Below, one piece after another: positions 50,513 through 58,456 of a stretch of DNA of 64,000 bases (position 1 is the stretch's first letter; each line of letters starts with the position of its first letter). The translations under genes and the position numbers were made by a program. This DNA is from DATKRB01 sp035532415. GTDB lineage: Bacteria > Actinomycetota > Acidimicrobiia > Acidimicrobiales > RAAP-2. Below the pieces are notes generated by a model. It saw only the letters and a program-made list of their open reading frames with translations. It was not told the origin of the DNA and made no database searches. The stretch covers positions 39,303 through 103,302 of the forward strand of contig DATKRB010000001.1 in the NCBI GenBank assembly GCA_035532415.1, given 5' to 3'.

Positions 50513-52342
50513 TCATTGGTGTGCCGTGGTGCCGACTGCGTTCGGATCCGGCAGTTGTCGGTTCGGCCGCGTGGCGCGGTCGAGCTCGGCCAGGAGCCGC
50601 CCGGCGAGGAGCGTCGCGGCAGAGCGGTCGATCTTCTGGCTCGCCAGCAACGGCAGGTCCTGGTCGCTGACGACGAACACGGCCCGTGGCACCTTGTGCG
50701 GGGACAGGTACCCCTTGAGCCGGCTTCGGAGCGTCGAGCCGTCGAGCCGTTCGGTCATGCCCGGGGCTGGGATCACCATGGCGACGACCTCCTGGCCCCG
50801 CACCGCATGCCCCACACCGACCACCACCGCTGCGCCGACCTCGGGGAAGGCGATCAGCCGGGTCTCGACCTCCAACGGCGAGACGTTGGACCCCGAGCTC
50901 TTTATGACGTCGTCGCGACGGCCGGCGAAGACCAACCAGTCGCCGTGGGCGAAGACCAGGTCGCCTGTCCGGTACCACCCGTTGGCCTCGAAGACATCGG
51001 CCCGTTCGCGCCGGTGGATGCCGTGCATGAGGTTGTAGCCGCGGACGAGCAGCTCCCCGGTATCGCCGTTGGGAGCGGGCGTGCTCGTCCCCGGGTACAC
51101 CACGAGGTGCTCGGTGCCCGGCATCGGATGGCCGATGGCCACGAACCGCCCCCGGAGCTCCGCCGGGGCCCCGCTCGCCTCTTCGGCCGGCGTGAACATG
51201 AGGTGGGGACCGCCCGTTTCGGTCATCCCCAGCCCGGTCATCATGAGCTCCGGGTCAGCCGGCCGATCGCCGGGCGCCAGGCGGTCGTAGAGCTGGCCCC
51301 GTCTCAGTGAGGACAAGTCGGTCGACGAGTAGGCGCCGTGCCGTTGCAGGGAGGTCACGGCCCTCGGCCACGCGACGATCTGGGTCACGCGCTCGCGTTC
51401 GAGCAGTGCCAACGCGCGACCGGGTTCGAAGACGGCCTGGGTGATCAGCGTCGCCCCGACCTGCAGCACCCGGAGAAGGGCCCACACCAAGCCACCGACC
51501 CAGGACAGCGGCATGGGGGTCCATATCCGGTCGTCTGCGGTCAATCCGGTGACGGCGGCGAGATTGCACGAGTGCCGGATCAGGGCGCCGTGGGTATGGA
51601 CGACACCTTTTGGCTCACCCTCCGAGCCAGAGGTGGAGACCATCGCCATGGGATCGGCCGCGGTCACGTCCTGTTCCATGCCCTCGGCGACGGCCGAGAG
51701 GACCGGTGGGGAGCCCGAGGACCCGTCGGAGGCCAGGAGGTCGAGGTCTCCGGTCGCCCACGCCTTGGTGGAGGGGCCCAGGAGGAGGACGTACCGAAGC
51801 TGAGGGAGGCTCTGCAGGTAGAGGGGGCCCGAGCCGCCGAGACCGACGAGGTCCGGCGCCGCCCGTTCGAGCAGTTCGACACCGTTGCCTCTGGCGTACG
51901 AGGCGGAGGTGACGACCAGTTGGACGTCGGCGTGCCGCAGCTGGGCGGTGAGCTCGCCGGGTCTGATGGTGGTGCTCAACGGGACGAGGATCGCCCCGAT
52001 ACGGGTGACGGCGGCCCAGATGACGATCCACTCCACCGAATTGGGGAGAAGGACCGCGACCCGCGACCCCTTCCCGACTCCTGCGGCGACGAGACGGATG
52101 GCGAGAAGGCGAGAGCGGTGATGGAGCTGCCGGTAGGTCAGTGCGGCGTCGTCGGTCACGACCGCCCTTTGCTCCCCGTAACGATCGGCTCCGTAGCGGA
52201 GGAGCTCGGGGACGGTCGGTGCGAACTCGGGAAAGGTCGGATCTCCCAGGGGGCTGCGCCGGGGTGCCGTCGCGACGGTGCCTGCCACCGCCGGGGTGGC
52301 GGTCACCGGTCCGCCGCCGCCACTCTCGGGGCATATCAGCAC
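50513..52342 (-). CDS. AMP-binding acyl-CoA synthetase/ligase
   Basis: An ANL-superfamily ligase of about 609 aa that activates a carboxylic acid as acyl-AMP and transfers it to CoA. Motifs present are MVSTSGSEGEPKGVVHTHG (P-loop A3), LGMTETGGPHL (A5), GWYRTGDLVFAHGDWLVFAGR (A7) and DDVIKSSGSNVSPLEVE (A8). The C-terminal Lys is in SQKIDRSA (A10-like). Cinnamate, fatty acid or cyclohexane carboxylate ligases are all possible. GTG 52342 is the start used; an in-frame GTG about 12 codons later is an alternative. It is divergent from a TetR gene, with a palindromic operator between them. Confidence 0.87.
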   Translation of the reverse strand: MLICPESGGGGPVTATPAVAGTVATAPRRSPLGDPTFPEFAPTVPELLRYGADRYGEQRAVVTDDAALTYRQLHHRSRLLAIRLVAAGVGKGSRVAVLLPNSVEWIVIWAAVTRIGAILVPLSTTIRPGELTAQLRHADVQLVVTSASYARGNGVELLERAAPDLVGLGGSGPLYLQSLPQLRYVLLLGPSTKAWATGDLDLLASDGSSGSPPVLSAVAEGMEQDVTAADPMAMVSTSGSEGEPKGVVHTHGALIRHSCNLAAVTGLTADDRIWTPMPLSWVGGLVWALLRVLQVGATLITQAVFEPGRALALLERERVTQIVAWPRAVTSLQRHGAYSSTDLSSLRRGQLYDRLAPGDRPADPELMMTGLGMTETGGPHLMFTPAEEASGAPAELRGRFVAIGHPMPGTEHLVVYPGTSTPAPNGDTGELLVRGYNLMHGIHRRERADVFEANGWYRTGDLVFAHGDWLVFAGRRDDVIKSSGSNVSPLEVETRLIAFPEVGAAVVVGVGHAVRGQEVVAMVIPAPGMTERLDGSTLRSRLKGYLSPHKVPRAVFVVSDQDLPLLASQKIDRSAATLLAGRLLAELDRATRPNRQLPDPNAVGTTAHQ

Positions 52343-52390
52343 GACAACCCCCCAGCGCCCATTGCTCCCCCGTCGATACCGGGGCGCATC

Positions 52391-52416
52391 TTGACAGCAC
52401 TGTCAGGACATGTCAA
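52391..52416. promoter_or_regulatory. palindromic operator between the acyl-CoA ligase and TetR genes
   Basis: TTGACA (52391-52396) and TGTCAA (52411-52416) form the outer arms of an inverted repeat. Inside it TGACA-GCAC-TGTCA (52392-52405) is a second, overlapping palindrome. The site is 49 nt before the ligase GTG and about 75 nt before the TetR ATG, as expected for autoregulation with control of the divergent operon. Confidence 0.72.
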
Positions 52417-52491
52417 CCATTGGTCGGGAGTACGACAGATGGACCAAGATGCGCTCGGGGTGGCCACCGGCATGCGACGAAAGCCAGCGGG

Positions 52492-53235
52492 ATGACCCGG
52501 GACCCGGTGCTGGCTCCCGCAGAGCAGTCGGAGACACGGGAGCGGGCCGCTGCCGTGAGGACGGCGAGAGCTGCACCGTCCCGATCGGGCGATCTGTTCG
52601 CGATCGCACCGGTGGTCCGCGTGGAGCCTTCGACGGTCGGGAAGCGTGGCGAGCGGACCCGCGACGCCGTGCTCAGCGCAGCCCGCACCCTCTTCCTCGA
52701 ACGCGGGTACCGCGGCGCGAGCATCGTCGCCGTGGCCGAGCTGGCCCAGGTCTCCCGCGCCTCGGTCTACACCTACTTCCCCTCCAAGCGTGATCTCCTG
52801 CTGACGCTCGCGCTCGAAGGTACCCGGCGGTACCAGCGGATCGTCCACAACTTCGCCACGATCCCGGTTGATGCCGAGCGGGCCGTGCTCGTGAAGTGGG
52901 TGGAGGACTTCATTCACCACCTCGACACCGAGCACACCATGTTCGCCGTCTGGGACGAGGCGGCGGCCGGGGACGAGGCGCTTCGCCTCGAGGGACTGCG
53001 TCATCACGTCCGCTCGTGGCGGAGCTTCGGAAAGCACGTCGCCGCCATCGGTGGGCGGGCTTCGGGTTCGACGAGCGCCTCGCAGATCGCCGACGGCATC
53101 GCCGTCCTCGCCATGATCGAGCGGCTCCGCTTCTATTGCAGCGTCATCGGAGCCCCGATCGAGAGAGCCGAGGTGGTGGACGCCTGCGTCCGGGTGATCG
53201 AAGGTCTGGCTCACGGGCCGGCCGTGGGCCGGTGA
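52492..53235 (+). CDS. TetR/AcrR-family transcriptional regulator
   Basis: The 247-aa product starts at ATG 52492. A helix-turn-helix at residues 48-95 reads RTRDAVLSAARTLFLERGYR, then AELAQVSRASVYTYFPSKRD, the TetR signature. The ligand-binding half (residues 100-245) is helical and divergent. A 45-residue unconserved N-terminal extension precedes the DNA-binding domain, so the true start may be later. It faces the acyl-CoA ligase/binding-protein operon across a palindromic operator and probably senses an acyl-CoA or its acid precursor. Confidence 0.88.
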   Translation: MTRDPVLAPAEQSETRERAAAVRTARAAPSRSGDLFAIAPVVRVEPSTVGKRGERTRDAVLSAARTLFLERGYRGASIVAVAELAQVSRASVYTYFPSKRDLLLTLALEGTRRYQRIVHNFATIPVDAERAVLVKWVEDFIHHLDTEHTMFAVWDEAAAGDEALRLEGLRHHVRSWRSFGKHVAAIGGRASGSTSASQIADGIAVLAMIERLRFYCSVIGAPIERAEVVDACVRVIEGLAHGPAVGR

Positions 53236-53561
53236 CGCTCACCGGAATCGAGGTGAGGACCCCGTCGAGCTCGATGTCGGACCACCCGCCGACTGCTGCT
53301 GTCGGGCGCACCCCGTCGAGCCCGTTCGGACGCTCGGGCTTCTGCGGACCGAGGGCTGCAGCGTCGTCGCCAGCGCAGCAAGTGGTCGCGCACATCAACT
53401 GCGGCGCCTGATCGAATTCGTCCCCCTGATCCGGGGCCGCACGCCATTCATCGACAGCACTACCGCACGGTGTCGAGAACGGGCGATCACCCGGTCCTGA
53501 CACGATCGAGTCGCACTGACCAGATCCATCAAGGCCATGATCGAATTCTGCTTCACAACAC
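53236..53561. other. intergenic stretch without a recognised gene
   Basis: About 325 bp after the TetR gene. GC content drops towards the end. I see no convincing reading frame or hairpin. It marks the change from core-like genes to accessory DNA. Confidence 0.5.
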
Positions 53562-53732
53562 TTGACGAGGATAACGAATCAGTATCTGATATCCAGGGGG
53601 CAGTTCGCGGTCAACCGGGCGGCCGTACGGGTGCTGTCGAAGGTTGCCGACCACCTCGGCCTCGACATCGAAGGCGATCTGGCCGAGGTGGTGCACCTGC
53701 TCGACGACCGGCTGGAGCTCGAGGAGGGCTGA
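53562..53732 (+). CDS. possible small protein, 56 aa
   Basis: TTG 53562 opens a frame reading TRITNQYLISRGQFAVNRAAV, then VADHLGLDIEGDLAEVVHLL and a final DDRLELEEG before TGA. It is amphipathic, helical and acidic at the end, and third-position GC is high across it. No family is recognised. The TTG also sits in a possible -35 box (TTGACG), so the real start may be a later GTG. A strong terminator follows 29 nt after the stop. Confidence 0.4.
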   Translation: MTRITNQYLISRGQFAVNRAAVRVLSKVADHLGLDIEGDLAEVVHLLDDRLELEEG

Positions 53733-53760
53733 CCCGATTCGAGCGGAAGAATTCCCATTC

Positions 53761-53797
53761 CTGAGTCCCCCCGGCCCGCCAAGCCGGGGGGACTCAG
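53761..53797. terminator. bidirectional hairpin terminator
   Basis: CTGAGTCCCCCCGGC (53761-53775) and GCCGGGGGGACTCAG (53783-53797) are perfect 15-bp arms around a 7-nt loop. They lie between the convergent small gene and the AbrB-like gene. Confidence 0.85.
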
Positions 53798-53828
53798 GCG
53801 CGTCAGGTGGTCCGTCCCGGGCTGAGGC

Positions 53829-54113
53829 TCAGTTTCCCTCGGGCTCGTCGTCATCGGAGGACTCGACGAAGTGCCCGGGCTCGTACCGGGTGACCTTCCC
53901 GGCTTCGGCCTGGCGGATGGCGGTGCGCAGCCGCCGGCTCATCGTCGGGTTGCGCAGCATGGCCATCTCCCGCGAGGAGACCGAGACGACCGGCGTGAGG
54001 ACGATCTCGCCGTCCTCCAGCGCCCTGGCCTGGTAGCGCTTGTTGTGCCCCCGGAGCTTGCCCAGGGACACACGGCCTCGTGAGTCCACATCGATTTCGA
54101 GTACATCTCCCAT
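53829..54113 (-). CDS. AbrB/MazE-like antitoxin-type DNA-binding protein
   Basis: The 94-aa product begins GDVLEIDVDSRGRVSLGKLR, the swapped-hairpin AbrB/SpoVT fold (V-x-x-D-x-x-G-R-V/I-x-L). A helical, acidic tail follows, ending VESSDDDEPEGN, as in antitoxins whose C-terminal end wraps the toxin. ATG 54113 is chosen because TAGAAT lies 7 nt upstream on this strand; the earlier ATG 54122 would overlap that box. It is divergent from a RelE-like gene, an unusual arrangement for a toxin-antitoxin pair. Confidence 0.7.
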   Translation of the reverse strand: MGDVLEIDVDSRGRVSLGKLRGHNKRYQARALEDGEIVLTPVVSVSSREMAMLRNPTMSRRLRTAIRQAEAGKVTRYEPGHFVESSDDDEPEGN

Positions 54114-54120
54114 GTGTCCC

Positions 54121-54184
54121 ATTCTAAGCGGGTACCGTCCTGTGTCAATACCCCGTTGCCCATTTACCTACTAGGGGCTAAACT
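54121..54184. promoter_or_regulatory. divergent leaderless promoters of the toxin-antitoxin pair
   Basis: On the minus strand TAGAAT (complement of 54121-54126) ends 7 nt before the antitoxin ATG. On the plus strand TAAACT (54179-54184) ends 6 nt before the toxin ATG. The 77-nt gap between the two start codons therefore holds both promoters back to back, so an AbrB-like dimer bound here could repress both. Confidence 0.6.
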
Positions 54185-54190
54185 ACAGAC

Positions 54191-54472
54191 ATGGCGTTCG
54201 CACTCCTTCTGACCGAAGACGCGCAGCAGACGTTCGATGCCCTCGAAGGCAGGCACCATCGGCGGGTGGAGTCGTGCCTTGCCAAGCTGGGGCAGAACCC
54301 TCGCCACGCCGGCCTCAACTCCCACCGCTACCAGCAGTTCGACAAGCTGCACGGTCAGCCGGTCTGGGAGTCCTACGTCGAGAACCACAATCCGTCGGCC
54401 TGGCGAGTGTGGTGGGCCTACGGCCCGGGCCAGAACGAGATCACCGTGCTGATGATCGGGCCACACCCCTGA
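54191..54472 (+). CDS. RelE/ParE-superfamily toxin-like protein
   Basis: The 93-aa product is AFALLLTEDAQQTFDALEGR, then CLAKLGQNPRHAGLNSHRYQ, VWESYVENHNPSAWRVWWAY and EITVLMIGPHP. This is the alpha-alpha-beta sheet layout of RelE/ParE toxins, with the basic/aromatic strand W-R-V-W-W-A-Y and the last strand ending in a conserved P-H. Whether it cleaves mRNA or blocks gyrase is not evident. The AbrB-like partner is divergent. The stop codon TGA abuts the integrase stop on the other strand (TGATCA at 54470-54475), with no space between. Confidence 0.7.
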   Translation: MAFALLLTEDAQQTFDALEGRHHRRVESCLAKLGQNPRHAGLNSHRYQQFDKLHGQPVWESYVENHNPSAWRVWWAYGPGQNEITVLMIGPHP

Positions 54473-55663
54473 TCATGCCGAGCCGTCCTGGGGCGGCCGT
54501 GCCAGCGCCCGGTCGAGCACCCCGGCCGCCTGGCGCTGACGCTCGACCGAGCCGTGGGTGTAGACCTGCAGCGTGAGGCTCGGGTTTGCGTGACCCAGGA
54601 GCTCGGCGGCGTTCCGGGGATCGACGCCGGCACCGATGAGTTCGGCGGCGGCGAAGTGCCTGAGCGAGTGTAGGTGCACGTGGGGCATCCCCAGGTCGCC
54701 GCAGATCCGGTGGATGGCCGAGCTCAGGGTGTCGGGGTTCACCGGGCGGCTCCCGTCCGGCCATGGCGACACCACGAAGGCGTCGTCGGCCAGCTCGACA
54801 CCGACTTCGATGGCCCGGGCGGCCGCGTGCTGGCGCCACGCCTCGAGGAGCTCGGCGCCGACCGGTCCGATCGAGACCCACCGTTCCCGGCCGCCCTTGG
54901 TACCCTTCTCGCCACGATCGGCGCCGGCCCGGTACAGGGAGCGACGGAACCGGATCACGTCGCCGCCGAGATCGGTCCAGCGGAGAGCGCAGAGCTCACC
55001 TCGCCGGGCCCCGGTCATGAGGGCCAGGGCGACGAGCATGCCCCACCGCTCGTTCTCGACCCGGGCCGCGTCGAGCAGCGCTCGCACCTCGTCGAAGGTC
55101 GGCACGACGAGGGAGTGCTGGGGCAGCTCAGGCGGCCTGGCGCGCTCCGCCGGGTTCCGGTCGAGCCAGTCCCATCGGACCGCCTGGGCCAGTGCGGCCG
55201 ACAGGACGGCATGGTGCCGGCGCACGCTGGCGGCCGAGAGCGGCCGGGCCCGGCCCTCACCGGCGCGGAGCTTGCGGTACCACTCGTCGAGGTGGCGCGG
55301 GGTGAGCTCGGAGACCGGCACGTCGCCGAGCTCGGGGAAGATCACCTTCTCGGCTGAGGCTCTGGCCTCGTGGATCGTCCGGGGGGACCGGCCGCGGGTC
55401 TCCGAGTGCCGGATCCACTCGTTGACCACCGTCCGGACCGAGGCCGACGCCCCGAGCTGCTCCCTGGCCTGACTGGCCTGGAGCTCCCGGAGCTGGACCT
55501 GGGCCTGAGTCTTGTTGGCGGCGTCGACGGTCCTCTCTACGAGCCGGGGCTTGCCGGTCAGTGGGTCATTCCCGGCGAATGCCCTGATCTGCCAGCGACC
55601 AGGCGCCCGTTCTCTCACTGATCCGGTACCCTTTGGGCGACGAGGGCGTACAGGACTGGCCAT
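54473..55663 (-). CDS. tyrosine recombinase / phage-type integrase
   Basis: The 396-aa site-specific recombinase has an arm-type start (RPKGTGSVRERAPGRWQIRA), a core-binding SAM-like domain (residues 75-170) and the catalytic domain. Motifs visible are TGARRGELCALRW (Arg I), HLHSLRHFAAAEL (H-x-x-R), ELLGHANPSLTLQ (His/Trp position) and VYTHGS with the nucleophile Tyr368. ATG 55663 is the start. It is the best mark of the mobile element that occupies the rest of the window; the attachment site is probably next to one end of this gene but is not identified. Confidence 0.92.
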   Translation of the reverse strand: MASPVRPRRPKGTGSVRERAPGRWQIRAFAGNDPLTGKPRLVERTVDAANKTQAQVQLRELQASQAREQLGASASVRTVVNEWIRHSETRGRSPRTIHEARASAEKVIFPELGDVPVSELTPRHLDEWYRKLRAGEGRARPLSAASVRRHHAVLSAALAQAVRWDWLDRNPAERARPPELPQHSLVVPTFDEVRALLDAARVENERWGMLVALALMTGARRGELCALRWTDLGGDVIRFRRSLYRAGADRGEKGTKGGRERWVSIGPVGAELLEAWRQHAAARAIEVGVELADDAFVVSPWPDGSRPVNPDTLSSAIHRICGDLGMPHVHLHSLRHFAAAELIGAGVDPRNAAELLGHANPSLTLQVYTHGSVERQRQAAGVLDRALARPPQDGSA

Positions 55664-55882
55664 GTATCGATTATTGGTCAGAACTTGGTCCGAGTCAGTG
55701 GGAGAGGTGCGAGAGCGGCCGAATCGGACTCACTGCTAAAGGGAAATTCGGCGTCGGATTGGACTGTTCGAGACGGCGAAACCAGGTGTGAGCAGGAACG
55801 ATGTAGCCGGGGGTTGCCAGGGGAAGATGCCACACAACTCTAGTTGTAGGACAAGTTCTAGGACAGAACCCGGGCATCGACC
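55664..55882. other. intergenic region upstream of the integrase
   Basis: About 220 bp with lower GC than its surroundings. A direct repeat TAGGACA occurs twice 12 bp apart near 55846-55864, inside TAGTTGTAGGACAAGTTCTA. It could hold integrase control sites or an attachment site, but nothing definite can be assigned. Confidence 0.4.
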
Positions 55883-56071
55883 CCGAACGGCAACGGCCGC
55901 AGCGGTCGATTGACTGCCGATCGTCTGATTGCGAACCTCGGTCGCGAGCGGTTCAGTCGGGGAGCACGGCTGAACGTAGACACCGACGAGCTGCGGGCCA
56001 CCTACCGCCGCGTATTGAAGCGCGCCGACGACGGCAACATCACCGAGCTCCTCGCCTTCGCTCGAGCGTGA
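55883..56071 (+). pseudogene. C-terminal fragment of a Fic-family (mobile mystery protein B-like) gene
   Basis: The frame reads PNGNGRSGRLTADRLIANLG, then RFSRGARLNVDTDELRATYR and ADDGNITELLAFARA before TGA. PNGNGR is the core of the Fic motif HPFPNGNGR, and the tail ending LLAFAR matches Fic proteins of the mobile mystery protein B type. The His and everything N-terminal are missing; a CAT codon 10 nt upstream is in a different frame. A TTG at 55910 could start a 53-aa peptide, but no active Fic domain is possible. Confidence 0.65.
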
Positions 56072-56199
56072 CGCGCATTCGGCAGGTGGGCAGATACGGT
56101 TTCCTGCGGAGTCCCTCCGCATAGGCCGATCGAAGAAGAGCGTGTGAGGAGCTGCATGGGGAAGTGGGGAGATCCCCAGGGAGCCCGGAGCGTCACTTC

Positions 56200-56388
56200 T
56201 TACCTTCGCGAGCGCCGCCGCCGATACCACCCGATCGTCGGACGGGTCCCGGCGAGCAGCATCTGGGCCAGCTCCTCGGCCATGGCGTCGGTGTCGTCAT
56301 AGCGCTCGCGCTCGGCCCGATCCTTGAGCGACGCCAGGTGGCGAAGGGTGGCCGGGCTGAGCGAGTCGAGATCGACGAAGTTGGTCAT
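56200..56388 (-). CDS. small helical protein, 62 aa
   Basis: From ATG 56388 the product is TNFVDLDSLSPATLRHLASL, then RYDDTDAMAEELAQMLLAG and a basic end RRRRSRR. It is predicted all-helical with an acidic body and a strongly basic tail. No family is recognised. It lies between ssb and the Fic fragment on the same strand as the other element genes. Confidence 0.5.
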   Translation of the reverse strand: MTNFVDLDSLSPATLRHLASLKDRAERERYDDTDAMAEELAQMLLAGTRPTIGWYRRRRSRR

Positions 56389-56508
56389 GGGGCACCCGCC
56401 GGTGGGTGGGCCGGCGCCGCGGGAGCTGGCCGGCTAATCGCCCTTGGCACGGGGCGATCCTCGTCGAGCCGACGCCCCAGGAGGCTCCCCACCGAGCTCC
56501 CCACGGGC

Positions 56509-56874
56509 TCAGCGGTCATGGGGAGCGGGATGGATCTCGGCGACGGCTCCCTGGAGCGACGGGCTGACCTCGGTGGCCACGATCTCGACCGTGGAGAACT
56601 GTCCGCCCTCCTCGTTCACCCAGGAACGCTGCTCGAGGTGGCCGGTGACGTGGACGGCCACGCCCTCCTCGAAGCAGATCCCGACGTGCTCGGCCAGGGC
56701 TCCGGCGCAATGGACGGTGAAGTGGTCGAAGGTCCCGGTCCGATCGGTGTGCTGCTCGAGGACCCGGAAATGTCGAAGCCGAAGGGTGGTGCGGGCGACC
56801 CCGTCGACCCAGTAGCGGACCAGGGGCTCCTCGGCCAGAGTGCCGGTGATCGTGACGGTGTTGATCGGGGACAT
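56509..56874 (-). CDS. ssb: single-stranded DNA-binding protein, element copy 1
   Basis: The 121-aa OB-fold protein opens SPINTVTITGTLAEEPLVRY and continues with DHFTVHCAGALAEHVGICF and GHLEQRSWVNEEGGQFSTVE, a recognisable but divergent SSB. The acidic C-terminal tip that recruits replication partners in housekeeping SSB (DDDIPF type) is absent; it ends AEIHPAPHDR. ATG 56874 has AGGAGG about 10 nt upstream. A conserved block found ahead of two other element genes starts 153 nt upstream. Confidence 0.85.
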   Translation of the reverse strand: MSPINTVTITGTLAEEPLVRYWVDGVARTTLRLRHFRVLEQHTDRTGTFDHFTVHCAGALAEHVGICFEEGVAVHVTGHLEQRSWVNEEGGQFSTVEIVATEVSPSLQGAVAEIHPAPHDR

Positions 56875-57026
56875 CTCGCTTGCACCTCCTGATGCTCGAA
56901 CGGGGCCATCCCGTCGGCACCACCGGTGCGCTCCGGGGACCCCGGTTCGGTCAAGGGGCGGGGACCGAGCGAGGACGCAGAGGCCGCTCGGGCGGCGAGC
57001 TCGCGAGCCGAGACCCCGAGCGTGCC

Positions 57027-57054
57027 GGCGCCCCGCAGCGCACCCTTGAGGGGA
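57027..57054 (-). repeat. conserved upstream block, copy 1 (ssb copy 1)
   Basis: On the minus strand it reads CCCCTCAAGGG, TGC, GCTGCGGGGCGCC. It is one of three copies, at 130-165 nt upstream of three minus-strand element genes. Confidence 0.65.
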
Positions 57055-57206
57055 CCGGGGTGGGGCGAGACTCGGGTCCATCGACGGGTGGGATGAGACG
57101 AGACCCGGGCAGGGGCGGGGTCAGGTGGCCTTCACCTGGGGACCCTCCCGTTGAAGTCGGCAATGTCCGACCATTTTCGAAATGACCGGCGCCTCGCCGG
57201 CTGCCC

Positions 57207-57230
57207 GCAGGTTCCGCTTGCGGAACCTGC
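57207..57230. terminator. perfect 11-bp hairpin
   Basis: GCAGGTTCCGC (57207-57217) and GCGGAACCTGC (57220-57230) pair with a 2-nt loop. There is no gene directly upstream on either strand, so it may be a terminator remnant or a protein-binding site. Confidence 0.5.
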
Positions 57231-57905
57231 CAATGTGTCTCGCCTGGATCGGTGAGCCTCAGCGAGGCGGGACTTTGCGTTGTCATCGTCGAAGGGACGA
57301 TGGCGATAGAGGCATTGTCGGCCGATTGGGGGTCGATGACCGTGCCTGGGTGGCCGGGTCGGTGGGGGTGAATCGATGCCGCCGGGATCGGCTCGCCCGG
57401 ATCCACAGGACCGCGCAGCGGGGCCGTTTGGCGCCCCATCTGGCCCCCACCGGCGCCTTCCTGGCACGCCGGGGATGCGGCCGAGAATGACGTTCGGCGT
57501 ACGCTTGATGGATTACCCGTGCTGGCGCGACCCAAGCCTGATGACCGGCGACCACCGCAACCCGGTCCGCAGGCGATCGTCCTGGCTGGCGGGTCCCCCC
57601 GGCTAGACGGCGAGTCCGCGCGCTGCGCGACGGGTGGCCGAAGGCCAGAAGGCGATCATGGCATTTCCGCGGCTCGGGCAAGAGCCACAGCCACCGGCAG
57701 GTCCGAAGGACGGCGCCCGTGGCAAGGTGCGGCCGTGGGGAGTTCGCTGGGGAGCCAGCTGGGGAGGGCCGCCGTTCGCACATCCCTCAGGTGTCCACCT
57801 CTTTGACCAGGCTGGTCGTCCCTCCCGTGTTCGTTGTGGAAACGCCGATGACGAGGCCGCCCGGTACTCGGTCCAACCAGGTCCCGACGACCCCTGGCCG
57901 CGGCA

Positions 57906-57931
57906 CGGGGGCCGGGTCACCCCGGCCCCCG
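57906..57931 (-). terminator. hairpin terminator after the 42-aa acidic gene
   Basis: CGGGGGCCGGG (57906-57916) pairs with CCCGGCCCCCG (57921-57931) around TCAC, 6 nt beyond the stop of the minus-strand gene. Confidence 0.75.
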
Positions 57932-57936
57932 ATGGC

Positions 57937-58065
57937 TCAGCCGGCAGCATCGGCCCAGAACCCCCACGGGTCGTGGTCGAGAAGATCGAGCTCGTTGGGC
58001 TCGAAGTCCATGGCGGGGAACGGCTCGGTGTCGAACGGGCAATCGGTGAGATCGACGTCGGTCAT
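57937..58065 (-). CDS. tiny acidic protein, 42 aa
   Basis: From ATG 58065 it reads TDVDLTDCPFDTEPFPAMDF, then EPNELDLLDHDPWGFWADAAG. Eleven of 42 residues are Asp or Glu plus three Trp/Phe-rich turns; no basic residue is present. A good ribosome-binding site (AGGAGGAACCCGCC, then ATG) and a following terminator make it a real gene. Acidic, DNA-mimic-like composition is reminiscent of small phage and plasmid antirestriction or regulatory proteins, but no homology is recognised. A conserved block starts 165 nt upstream. Confidence 0.65.
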   Translation of the reverse strand: MTDVDLTDCPFDTEPFPAMDFEPNELDLLDHDPWGFWADAAG

Positions 58066-58419
58066 GGCGGGTTCCTCCTGTGTCTGGGCGGGTCGTTCCC
58101 GCCGGTCGTCACCTGAAAAGCCAGCCGGGGACCCCACCCCGATCAAGGGACGGCCGCAGGCCGAGCGAGGAACGGAACCCGGTCGTAGAGGCGGCTTGCC
58201 GCCGACGGCAGCGCCGTCGAGACCGTGGTGGCGTCCCGCAGCGTCCCTTGAGCGGGGGAGGGGTGGCGGCACGATGGAGAGATCCGGCACCCACCACCCT
58301 CCCTGGCCAGGTTCGTTCAGGACTCTCCCGTGGACGGCCGCCCACGGCTTCCCTGACGCTCCTGTCGGCAGCGTCACCGCCGACCTCGGACGGCTCGCCC
58401 CCGACGCCGACGAGCGCGA
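58066..58419. other. leader region of the 42-aa gene
   Basis: About 350 bp with no gene. It contains conserved block copy 2 (58230-58252) and a second shared segment (near 58150-58170; minus strand CGCTCGGCC) seen also ahead of ssb copy 1 and the ArdC-like gene. Confidence 0.5.
58230..58252 (-). repeat. conserved upstream block, copy 2 (42-aa gene)
   Basis: On the minus strand it reads CTCAAGGG, AC, GCTGCGGGACGCC. Compare copies at 57027 and 60340. Confidence 0.65.
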
Positions 58420-58452
58420 GAGAGGGGCCGGGGGAGTTCCCCGGCCCCTCTC
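58420..58452 (-). terminator. hairpin terminator after ssb copy 2
   Basis: GAGAGGGGCCGGGG (58420-58433) pairs with CCCCGGCCCCTCTC (58439-58452) around GAGTT, 4 nt beyond the stop of the minus-strand ssb gene. Confidence 0.8.
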
Positions 58453-58456
58453 GGGC

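Larger units (their letters stand above)
56875..57936. other. long gene-poor stretch of the element
   Basis: Over 1 kb with no convincing reading frame. It contains the conserved upstream block (57027-57054), a perfect hairpin at 57207-57230, an A/T-rich palindrome CATTTTCGAAATG near 57172, and the AGTCGGCAATGTCCG motif (57155-57169) that recurs upstream of the ArdC-like gene. Its 3' end has the terminator of the 42-aa gene. It may hold the ssb leader and promoter. Confidence 0.5.
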
